Assembly (NCBI GenBank): GCA_003445895.1
Contig: DMCD01000025.1
Location: 1-6,321 of the forward strand
Reading direction: 5' to 3'
Length of the DNA: 6,321 nucleotides
DNA from: Lachnoclostridium sp.
GTDB taxonomy: Bacteria > Bacillota > Clostridia > Lachnospirales > Lachnospiraceae
Below the pieces are notes generated by a model that saw only the letters and a list, made by a program, of their open reading frames with translations, ran no database searches and was not told the DNA's origin. How positions within the stretch are numbered: position 1 is the first letter of the stretch; each line of letters begins with the position of its first letter. Positions 1 through 5,434 of the stretch are shown piece after piece. The translations under genes were made by a program, and so were the position numbers.

Positions 1-231
1 ACACATCACCCGGCGGTTCTCCGGGAGATTCAGATGGCTGTGGATGCGGGACACCGCCACGGCATCTGGGTCGGCATCTGCGGCGAGCTCGGCGCGGATC
101 CGACACTCACCGAGACCTTCCTGCGCATGGGCGTGGATGAGCTTTCCGTCAACCCGGTCAGCATCCTGCCCCTCAGAAAGATTGTCCGGGGCCTTGACCT
201 GAGAAAACCGGAGGGCGAGGCACAGAGCTGA
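1..231 (+). CDS. ptsI: PEP-protein phosphotransferase (PTS Enzyme I), C-terminal fragment
   Basis: The reading frame is open from base 1 and gives 76 residues, so the gene is cut by the window edge and its start is not seen. Enzyme I takes phosphate from phosphoenolpyruvate and passes it to HPr, the first step of sugar uptake by the cytoplasmic phosphotransferase system. Visible signatures are HPAVLREI (residues 3-10 of the fragment), GICGEL (25-30), whose Cys matches the catalytic acid of the PEP-binding barrel, and a final block GVDELSVNPVSILPLRKI typical of the family. The protein ends about 50 residues after the catalytic Cys. The E. coli enzyme has about 70 there, so the last helix is missing or very short, as I recall for some Clostridia versions. 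Another PEP-utilising PtsI paralogue is possible. A terminator follows 48 bp after the stop, so this is the last gene of its transcript. Confidence 0.88.
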   Translation, partial: THHPAVLREIQMAVDAGHRHGIWVGICGELGADPTLTETFLRMGVDELSVNPVSILPLRKIVRGLDLRKPEGEAQS

Positions 232-246
232 GAAGCGTAACAACAT

Positions 247-261
247 CAGGACAGAGTCCTG
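247..261. other. Short perfect hairpin between ptsI and the XRE-Uma2 gene
   Basis: CAGGAC (247-252) and GTCCTG (256-261) form a perfect 6-bp stem around a 3-base loop. It has no T tract on the plus side. On the minus side it is followed by ATGTTGTTAC, which is only weakly T-rich. It may help end the converging minus-strand transcript or protect the ptsI 3' end, but no role is shown. Confidence 0.4.
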
Positions 262-278
262 CATAATAAGAGAGCACG

Positions 279-314
279 AGAGCACTGCATCGGGAGCGAT
301 GCAGTGCTCTTTTT
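279..314 (+). terminator. Intrinsic terminator after ptsI
   Basis: A perfect 14-bp stem (279-292 with 297-310) closes a GGAG loop and runs directly into a run of five T at 310-314. This is a textbook Rho-independent terminator for the plus-strand ptsI transcript. Read from the minus strand, the stem is followed by CGTGCTCTC rather than a T run, so it is weaker as a terminator for the converging XRE-Uma2 gene. A copy of AGAGCAC just upstream (271-277) repeats the start of the left arm and could pair alternatively with the right arm. Confidence 0.93.
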
Positions 315-338
315 CGCTTGGTTCAGGAAAAAAGGTAA

Positions 339-1259
339 TCAGGGGAAAAAGTAAGAGATTCGGTCTCTGATTTTCGTAAAATCAATCTCACAGGAGTGTG
401 TTCCTGCCCGGACAGGGATGATATCATCAAAGGTGTACATCTCTGTCTCATAGGAAAAAGTCCCATCCGCCGCATCTTTTTCAGCACCGTGATTTCTGAG
501 ATAATCGGCATACACCATCTGATACTCCGGGTCAATCAGCCACAGACAGCTCACGCCGGCAGCATGATACTTTCTGCGCTTTCGGACCATATCATGGGCT
601 CTGGTGGAAGGGGAGAGAACCTCGGCCACAAACTCCGGCCCTCCGGCGGCCCACCGTTTCGTGAGCTGATCCTTTCTGCAGATGGCCATGACATCGGGAA
701 CCAGATAGGTGTTCTCGCCCGGCAGGGGGCAGAGAGCAGCGCTGTTCAAAACCAGACAGTTCTGGTTTTGACGGTTGATGCATTCTTTGAGAAGGAAAGA
801 CAACTCGCTTGCAATGATCTCATGTGGAACGGTAGGAGTTGACATGTCATAGATGACGCCGTCGATCAGTTCTATCCGGACGTCTTCATCCGCCAGCTCC
901 GGAATCTCATAGAGATCCTCAACCGTATACTGTCCCTGATTCGGATACTTTGGGGCTGCATGGTATGGCACGGCATTCTCACGGATAATGGAGGATGCAC
1001 CTGGCCGCGCGTTTGTATCATACATTGTCTGTGACTCGGAAGCGGGAGATGATTCTCCGGATCCGGGGCCAAAGGAAGCCAGTTCCATGGCTTTCTTCAG
1101 ATATGCCTCCAGCCTTTCCATGGTCGCGGCGCGGGGGCGCGAGGTTTTCCCGGAAAGAATCTTCTGCAGTGTGGGAAGCGGTACACCGGCCCCATCGGCC
1201 AGTTCGGCTGCCGTCAGACCGAGAAGTCGTTTCTTCAGTTTCAGCTGTTCTATCGTCAT
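339..1259 (-). CDS. XRE helix-turn-helix fused to Uma2/DUF820 nuclease-like domain
   Basis: 306 residues. Residues about 1-56 form an XRE/Cro-type DNA-binding domain: helices around LKKRLLGLTAAELADGAG, then VPLPTLQKILSGKTSRPRAAT, then a closing helix MERLEAYL. Residues 57-108 are a Ser/Pro/Gly-rich linker. Residues about 110-295 match the Uma2 (DUF820) family, which has a PD-(D/E)XK nuclease fold. The core residues expected of an active member are present: E130 in RIELIDG, D189 in VPDV, E213 in VAEVLSPST, and the D223-K227-Y231 spacing before GVSCLWLIDP. Start: AAAGGAGG (1265-1272 on the opposite strand) lies 5 bases before the ATG. The promoter is described separately. Uma2 proteins are widely copied in cyanobacteria and some Clostridia, and their cellular role is unresolved. 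Here the HTH suggests DNA targeting or autoregulation, which is inference. No partner gene adjoins it. Domain assignment is strong; nuclease activity is unproven. Confidence 0.88.
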   Translation of the reverse strand: MTIEQLKLKKRLLGLTAAELADGAGVPLPTLQKILSGKTSRPRAATMERLEAYLKKAMELASFGPGSGESSPASESQTMYDTNARPGASSIIRENAVPYHAAPKYPNQGQYTVEDLYEIPELADEDVRIELIDGVIYDMSTPTVPHEIIASELSFLLKECINRQNQNCLVLNSAALCPLPGENTYLVPDVMAICRKDQLTKRWAAGGPEFVAEVLSPSTRAHDMVRKRRKYHAAGVSCLWLIDPEYQMVYADYLRNHGAEKDAADGTFSYETEMYTFDDIIPVRAGTHSCEIDFTKIRDRISYFFP

Positions 1260-1297
1260 GGGAACCTCCTTTCAACTGCTCGGTGGCAATTACCATG

Positions 1298-1308
1298 ATA
1301 TGGCATAT
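1298..1308. promoter_or_regulatory. Candidate operator palindrome over the XRE-Uma2 -10 region
   Basis: ATATGGCATAT is a perfect 5-1-5 inverted repeat. It lies between the downstream edge of the -10 hexamer and the expected transcription start, where a bound repressor would block initiation. The gene it controls starts with an XRE domain, so autoregulation is plausible. The site is short and A/T-rich, and chance occurrence cannot be excluded. Confidence 0.4.
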
Positions 1309-1335
1309 TATATACCAAAAACCGAAACAGATCAA
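1307..1335 (-). promoter_or_regulatory. Sigma-A-type promoter of the XRE-Uma2 gene
   Basis: On the minus strand TTGATC (1330-1335) is followed after 17 bases by a perfect TATAAT (1307-1312). The predicted start of transcription is near 1300, leaving a leader of about 40 bases before the ATG at 1259 and its strong ribosome binding site. The presence of a good promoter and the 154-bp gap argue that the gene is transcribed on its own, not only by readthrough from the HAD gene. Confidence 0.72.
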
Positions 1336-1413
1336 TGAAATGGTCATAAAATAGCCATAATAGGAGGGGAGGTCTCACCTCGACAGACGAACAGCCGGAA
1401 ACAGGGCCCCCGT

Positions 1414-2247
1414 CTACATCCCCAGCAGCTCTTCGATTGCAGCGGCTACGCCCTCTTCATCGCAGGAGAGGGTAACGCGGTCTGCGACAGCCTTCACCTC
1501 GGGCATGGCGTTTGCCATGGCCACGCCGCAGCCGGCGGCTTTCAGCATGGAGATGTCATTATTGCCGTCTCCGAAGACCATCACCTGGTCCATGGAAAGA
1601 CCGAGGTGTGAGGCGAGGGCCTGCAGGGCATTGCCCTTGCCGGCTTTCGGGGAATTGATTTCCAGGTTGCAGTCAAGGGCGTGGGTGATAAGGTAGTCCG
1701 GATAGACTTCATGGACCGCGCAGGCTGCGGCTTCCAGTACCGATCTGTCATCCGTAAACATCTGAACCTTGTGAACGCCGTCAAAGTGCTCCGTGACGTA
1801 GGCAGAAAGGTCGGATACCGTGGTCCTCAGGGTCTTTACAATTCTGCGGGCAAAATCCGATTCGGTAAATTCATCGATACGGGCTGCCAGGTCCTTCGGG
1901 GCATATCCCCAGCCTTCCGCATAGCATTCATACTCAGCCGGAAAATTCTTTACTATGTCAAAGATGCGGACTGCATCGGCAGCAGGAATATCGGTCCGGT
2001 GAATAAAACTGTCATTCTTTACATCGTAAACACAGGCGCCGTTGATGACCACGGCGTAGCGGATAAAGGGAAGCTTCCGGAGTTCCTCCGGACATCCCCG
2101 GTAAAACCGGCCGGTAGCCGGGACAAATTCTATGCCGGCCTCGGCGGCGCGCTTGATAGCCCGAAGCGTCCGGGGCGTAAGCTCTTTTCTGCTGTTAAGT
2201 AAGGTTCCGTCCAGGTCTGTCGCGATCAGTCTGATATCTCTGTTCAT
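1414..2247 (-). CDS. Cof-type HAD-superfamily hydrolase
   Basis: 277 residues, the usual size for the Cof/YidA group of cytoplasmic HAD phosphatases, which hydrolyse sugar phosphates, flavin mononucleotide or related small phosphoesters. All four HAD motifs are visible: motif I DLDGTLL with nucleophile D11 and acid D13, motif II T45 in PATGR, motif III K204 in KAGKGNAL, and motif IV GDGNNDISML with D227 and D231 for Mg binding. Between motifs II and III lies the type IIB cap (about residues 85-195). The start is chosen because AAAGGAG lies 5 bases upstream of the ATG and the family's N-terminal strand begins at once. It has its own promoter, divergent from the DUF2339 gene. No T-tailed terminator is seen in the gap to the XRE-Uma2 gene, so some readthrough into that gene is possible. 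The substrate cannot be read from the sequence. Confidence 0.93.
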   Translation of the reverse strand: MNRDIRLIATDLDGTLLNSRKELTPRTLRAIKRAAEAGIEFVPATGRFYRGCPEELRKLPFIRYAVVINGACVYDVKNDSFIHRTDIPAADAVRIFDIVKNFPAEYECYAEGWGYAPKDLAARIDEFTESDFARRIVKTLRTTVSDLSAYVTEHFDGVHKVQMFTDDRSVLEAAACAVHEVYPDYLITHALDCNLEINSPKAGKGNALQALASHLGLSMDQVMVFGDGNNDISMLKAAGCGVAMANAMPEVKAVADRVTLSCDEEGVAAAIEELLGM

Positions 2248-2279
2248 GGGGACTCCTTTTTCATGTCATTTGTTTTTTC

Positions 2280-2308
2280 ATTCTAACCGCGGTATACCGA
2301 AAAGTAAA
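2280..2308 (-). promoter_or_regulatory. Candidate promoter of the HAD hydrolase gene
   Basis: On the minus strand TTTACT (2303-2308) and TAGAAT (2280-2285) are 17 bases apart, 4 of 6 and 5 of 6 matches to the sigma-A consensus. The expected start near 2272 leaves a leader of about 25 bases holding the ribosome binding site. The spacer holds two overlapping perfect 8-bp palindromes, ACCGCGGT (2286-2293) and GGTATACC (2291-2298), which could be a regulator site. Confidence 0.55.
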
Positions 2309-2315
2309 CCGAAAA
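2296..2315. repeat. Direct repeat ACCGAAAA, two copies 12 bp apart
   Basis: ACCGAAAA occurs at 2296-2303 and again at 2308-2315, a 12-bp period, across the -35 region of the HAD gene promoter. A related ACCGAAA lies at 1320-1326 in the promoter spacer of the XRE-Uma2 gene. It could be a binding site for a shared regulator; no regulator is identified. Confidence 0.4.
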
Positions 2316-2337
2316 TATGGGGAATGGGATATTCCTG

Positions 2338-2371
2338 TGGTATGATAAGAACAGTAAAGCATTGGTATATT
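2338..2371 (+). promoter_or_regulatory. Extended -10 promoter candidates for the DUF2339 gene
   Basis: Two extended -10 elements lie upstream of the 2415 start: TGGTATGAT at 2338-2346 and TGGTATATT at 2363-2371. Neither has a recognisable -35 at the right distance, which is tolerated by promoters with the TGn extension. The first is the better -10 match and would give a leader of about 60 bases. Which one is used cannot be decided from sequence. Confidence 0.45.
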
Positions 2372-2414
2372 CCGTGCAATCTGATACTTAGGAATCCATG
2401 GAGGAATACTGCCT

Positions 2415-4682
2415 ATGGATAACAGGGAAAATATAAACTGGAATGAAGAGATAGATCAGCTGAGAGAGCAGGTGCGCAGTCAGGAGGCGAGGATCGCCGC
2501 GCTGGAGGCAGAGCTGGCCGGAATGCGGCAGACAGCGCCGCAGCCGCAGGCGGCGCCGCCGAACTGGCAGCAGATGCCGCCGCAGCAGGCACCGCCCGCC
2601 TGGCAGCAGACGCAGGGACAGCCGCGGCCGGCATCGCCCAACTGGCAGCAGATGCCGCCGCAGCCGCAGAGGTGGCCGAAGCCTCCGAAACCGAAGCAGA
2701 AGCTGTCGGAGACGGCGGTGGGCAAGTACGGGGTGGGCGTTCTGGCTTCCGTCCTGATTCTTCTGGGCGTCTTTACCGCGGTGCAGATCTTCTGGGGCCG
2801 GATCCCGGATATCCTGAAGCTCATGCTTCTTCTGTGGGCCGGCGCGGGCATCGCGGCGCTGGGATATGTCTTTACGATGAAGACAAACCGGCAGAACGGG
2901 TTCTGGCAGAGTGTCACGGCCACGGGCGCAGCCATCGTGTTCATCGCGCTGGCGGCGGGAGCCCTCGCCTGGAAGCTGTACGGTCCGGCAGTTCTGGGAA
3001 TCCTGCTGTTTCTGTGGTTTCTCGTCTGCCTCTTTGCCTCGGGAAAGATCCAGTCCCGGGTGTTTTATGTGGTCAGCTACATCGGCGCCAACGTGGCGAT
3101 GCTTCTGGCCATCCTCCAGATCGAAAAAGGATGGGAAGTGCAGGCGGTGGTCGGTTTCGGCCTGCTGGCCCTGGTTATGCCGGCAGTGGGTATCGCCCGC
3201 CAGAAAAAAGAAGTCATTCTCCCCTGGCTTAATTACATCTTTCTCAATCTGACGGCCATCTTGTGTGCGCAGGAAATCCCCCGCTGGGATGAGAAAGACT
3301 GGCTGGGTCCCATCGTGCTCACGGCGGTGCAGGCCCTTTCTGCCGCGGCAGCTCTGATGGAGGCCGGGTTCATCATGCGGGGAGATAAGCCCTGGAAGCG
3401 GGTGTGGAAGGCAATCCTGGGCCTCATTCCCGTAGTGCTCCTGGTGGGAGCCTTTTTCCAGGAATGCCCGGAATACGGCGATCCTCTCCTTCCGCCCATG
3501 GCGGCGGGAAGTATCCCGGTTCTGCTGATGGTGCTGGCCGGCGCTGTGCTTATGCGGGAAAAACAGAATCTGGAATTTGCGCCGGTGCTGGCCGGCGCCA
3601 TCGCCTGGTGTGCGGTGCAGATTCCGGAGGATGTGGAGCTGGTGCCGCAGATTCTTCCGGCGGCAGTCCTGTTTGCCGCAGGGATGGCGGTGATTTCAAA
3701 ACGGGAAGAAAGGGAGTTGCGACTGGCGGCCTATGTCTGGTATCTGGTGATGCTGGCGGGCGCATTTTCCATAGACTGGCCAGGCGAACTGCAGCTGCTG
3801 ACAGCGGCCGTGGTTCTCACGGCGGAGGGCCTCTGGCTGTACCTGTCGGCTGTAAAGCGTCCGGTCATCTTCCCCCTTTTGGAACCGCTGCTCTTTGCCC
3901 TGGTGACGCCGCTGCCCGTATATCTCCTGCTGTTTGAGGATTTCACTGCGGTGAATCTCCCGGAGATTCTGCCCGTTGCCGCGTCTGTCGTGATGTTTGT
4001 CTTTTTCAAGCTGACCCGGCTGGTGCCTGCGTCCGTAAAGGACCAGGAGGCGGCCGGACCGGCAGTACCCGGCAGGGAAGCGATCAGGAGAAAGGCAGAT
4101 GGAGAATGGATCCTGGCAGAGGTCATTGCCCACGGGGCTGCCACCATCTTCCAGCTGACGGTTTATCTGACCACCTTCTCCCTGTTCAGCTCCTATGAGC
4201 CGACGCTGGTGGACAAGACGGTCAATCCCGTGCTGCTGCTGGCCCTCGCCGCGGCGGGAATCTACGGCGCGGTCGTAAGCGGAAGAATACTGCTGGCCGT
4301 CCCGGCGGTCTTCTCCTTAAACTGCAGCCTGTTCTATATCGCCGATGTTCTGATGGACGGCGACGGAACCGCTCTGTTCGTGAGTATCCTGGGAATCGTC
4401 GCTTCCGCCCTCCTTATCGGCATCGGGTTTGCGGCCCGGAGGAAGAACCTTCGTATTATGGGCCTCATTACCATGATCATCTATGTGCTGAAAATTTCCG
4501 TATTTGACCTGGCGGAGAGCACGGCCCGGGGCATGAATGTGCTGCTGCTGATTCTCGGCGGCCTGGTGTGCTTTGCCATCAGCTTTACCTACAACCGACT
4601 GGATAAGAAGTACGGGGAAAAGAGGGAAATGTCTCCGCCGCCGGACTTTACCGGCATAAACGGCGGACCGCAAGGCAGATAA
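2415..4682 (+). CDS. DUF2339-type multi-pass membrane protein
   Basis: 755 residues. Residues about 6-39 are a heptad-like coiled coil (INWNEEIDQLREQVRSQEAR and onward). Residues 40-97 are Pro/Gln-rich with repeated Trp-Gln-Gln units. From residue about 103 (GKYGVGVLASVLILLGVF) to about 725 the chain is a long series of hydrophobic helices, roughly 20 by eye, broken by a charged stretch at about 535-570. The first helix block and the end block LRIMGLITMIIYVLKISVFD (from about 679), followed by LLILGGLVCFAISFTYNRL, match what I know of DUF2339 membrane proteins, which have no established function. The N-terminus has no signal peptide and is probably cytoplasmic. The start uses GGAGG (2400-2404) at a rather long 10-base spacing; an ATG at 2398 is out of frame. 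It stands alone on the plus strand, divergent from the HAD gene, and overlaps the next gene tail-to-tail. Family call fairly secure, role unknown. Confidence 0.8.
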   Translation: MDNRENINWNEEIDQLREQVRSQEARIAALEAELAGMRQTAPQPQAAPPNWQQMPPQQAPPAWQQTQGQPRPASPNWQQMPPQPQRWPKPPKPKQKLSETAVGKYGVGVLASVLILLGVFTAVQIFWGRIPDILKLMLLLWAGAGIAALGYVFTMKTNRQNGFWQSVTATGAAIVFIALAAGALAWKLYGPAVLGILLFLWFLVCLFASGKIQSRVFYVVSYIGANVAMLLAILQIEKGWEVQAVVGFGLLALVMPAVGIARQKKEVILPWLNYIFLNLTAILCAQEIPRWDEKDWLGPIVLTAVQALSAAAALMEAGFIMRGDKPWKRVWKAILGLIPVVLLVGAFFQECPEYGDPLLPPMAAGSIPVLLMVLAGAVLMREKQNLEFAPVLAGAIAWCAVQIPEDVELVPQILPAAVLFAAGMAVISKREERELRLAAYVWYLVMLAGAFSIDWPGELQLLTAAVVLTAEGLWLYLSAVKRPVIFPLLEPLLFALVTPLPVYLLLFEDFTAVNLPEILPVAASVVMFVFFKLTRLVPASVKDQEAAGPAVPGREAIRRKADGEWILAEVIAHGAATIFQLTVYLTTFSLFSSYEPTLVDKTVNPVLLLALAAAGIYGAVVSGRILLAVPAVFSLNCSLFYIADVLMDGDGTALFVSILGIVASALLIGIGFAARRKNLRIMGLITMIIYVLKISVFDLAESTARGMNVLLLILGGLVCFAISFTYNRLDKKYGEKREMSPPPDFTGINGGPQGR
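2562..2664 (+). repeat. Intragenic 25-bp direct repeats coding Trp-Gln-Gln units
   Basis: An identical 25-bp segment occurs at 2562-2586 and 2640-2664, 78 bp (26 codons) apart, with a diverged unit between them around 2601-2615. They encode NWQQMPPQ, AWQQTQGQ and NWQQMPPQ, centred on W51, W63 and W77 of the DUF2339 protein. The identity at DNA level suggests recent duplication or slippage, so copy number may vary between strains. Confidence 0.85.
4634..4667. other. GC-rich hairpin in the convergent gene overlap
   Basis: TCCGCCG (4634-4640) pairs with CGGCGGA (4661-4667), and inside it CCGG (4641-4644) can pair with CCGG (4651-4654). An alternative inner stem is GCCGG (4640-4644) with CCGGC (4651-4655). 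The loop holds the stop codon of the minus-strand gene. No T run follows on either strand, so it is not a standard terminator, but it sits exactly where both transcripts end. Confidence 0.5.
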
Positions 4683-5412
4683 GGCCCGCGAAGAGAGAAA
4701 TCGAGAGAAGATAGAGAATATTGGCCGGGACGATACCGACTGCTTCCGCCACCGAGCGGACAACGGGCTGGGTGGTCATGACAAATGGCGTGATGTAAAA
4801 CATGTCCGGGTAGCTGCCCGGAAGGGACGGATGATACCATCCGAAGACATTGATGAGCGTGGCGATAAAGGCCAGGCCGAAGAAGAGAAGCACGGCGTCC
4901 AGAAAACCGCAGACGGAAAAGTCCCCCAGGCCGGAGAAAATGACGGTCAGGGAGAGGAATACCAGCAGCAGGTGCCAGAGAAAGCCGTGGAGTGTCATGA
5001 GAAGGAACGGACGGAGCATGTCCTCCGGCCAGAGAAGGGCCATCACGGCCCCGAAAAGAGAATATGTCGCAAGAAAGGTGCAGAAAGAATTCTGCACCTT
5101 TTCTGCTGTTTTAGAACGTCTGCGCCCGGAAAAGAGGGGCATAAGAAGACAGAGATACATGGGAACGCTGCAGAGCTGGAAGGGGAAAATCCACCAGTCA
5201 AACTGCCGATCGTTCACGACATAATAATAAAAGAGCTGTTTTCCGAGCTCGGAGAAGGCCATGATGAGACCGAGGATTCCGAACAGCCGGATAATCCGGT
5301 CTTTCGGAAGCTTTGCCGCGCGCTTTGCGAAGAAAACGGCGAGGAGAGTCCCCGCGAGGACAGTGGAAATATGAAATATGCCGAACATGGGCGGCGGCGT
5401 CATCGGTGTCAT
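4648..5412 (-). CDS. YwaF/TMEM164-like integral membrane protein
   Basis: 254 residues, about seven hydrophobic segments by eye (near 11-30, 42-62, 73-93, 109-128, 138-160, 168-190 and 229-249). The features FDWWIFPFQLCSVPMYLCLL (71-90), a His in LHGFLWH (141-147), and NVFGWYHPSLPGSYPDMFYI (188-207) followed by TPF resemble the TIGR02206/YwaF family of bacterial integral membrane proteins (related to TMEM164), whose function is unknown. Size fits that family. The start is supported by TAAGGA (5419-5424 on the opposite strand) 6 bases from the ATG; M4 is a poorer choice because the site would be 15 bases away. It lies 22 bp after the MscS gene in the same direction, so it is probably the second gene of that operon. 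Its last 12 codons, including the stop, overlap the convergent DUF2339 gene. Membrane location is certain; the family name is moderately sure. Confidence 0.7.
   Translation of the reverse strand: MTPMTPPPMFGIFHISTVLAGTLLAVFFAKRAAKLPKDRIIRLFGILGLIMAFSELGKQLFYYYVVNDRQFDWWIFPFQLCSVPMYLCLLMPLFSGRRRSKTAEKVQNSFCTFLATYSLFGAVMALLWPEDMLRPFLLMTLHGFLWHLLLVFLSLTVIFSGLGDFSVCGFLDAVLLFFGLAFIATLINVFGWYHPSLPGSYPDMFYITPFVMTTQPVVRSVAEAVGIVPANILYLLSISLFAGLICLAVRRLCR
5074..5112 (+). terminator. Terminator-like hairpin antisense within the YwaF-like gene
   Basis: On the plus strand a perfect 12-bp stem (5074-5085 with 5090-5101) closes an AGAA loop and is followed by a T tract interrupted once (TTTT at 5099-5102, then CTGCTG, then TTTT at 5109-5112). 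It lies about 390 bases after the stop of the convergent DUF2339 gene, which has no terminator at its end, so it could stop that transcript within its neighbour. Read on the minus strand the T run is only CTTTCTTG, so coding transcription would be less affected. It sits in codons for residues around K105-F113 of the YwaF-like protein. Confidence 0.5.
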
Positions 5413-5434
5413 GGCAAATCCTTATTCTGATATA

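Noticed and set aside
396..842. Plus-strand open frame of 148 codons opposite the Uma2 domain
   Set aside because: It is antisense to conserved Uma2 motifs, and the translated sequence has no recognisable domain.
1362..1373. Purine-rich AGGAGGGGAGG resembling a ribosome binding site on the plus strand
   Set aside because: No start codon follows at a usable distance, and the downstream DNA is the 3' end of the minus-strand HAD gene.
1369..1381. GAGGT/ACCTC hairpin downstream of the HAD gene as a possible terminator
   Set aside because: The stem is only 5 bp with a 3-base loop and no T tract on either strand, so it is too weak to call.
2672..3232. Alternative-frame plus-strand open frame of 186 codons within the DUF2339 gene
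   Set aside because: Gly/Arg/Pro-rich out-of-frame product typical of GC-rich DNA; the membrane-protein frame is continuous and family-like.
4831..5430. Plus-strand open frame of 199 codons opposite the YwaF-like gene
   Set aside because: Highly charged, low-complexity translation with no family signature. The minus strand gives a clean multi-pass membrane protein with a good start.
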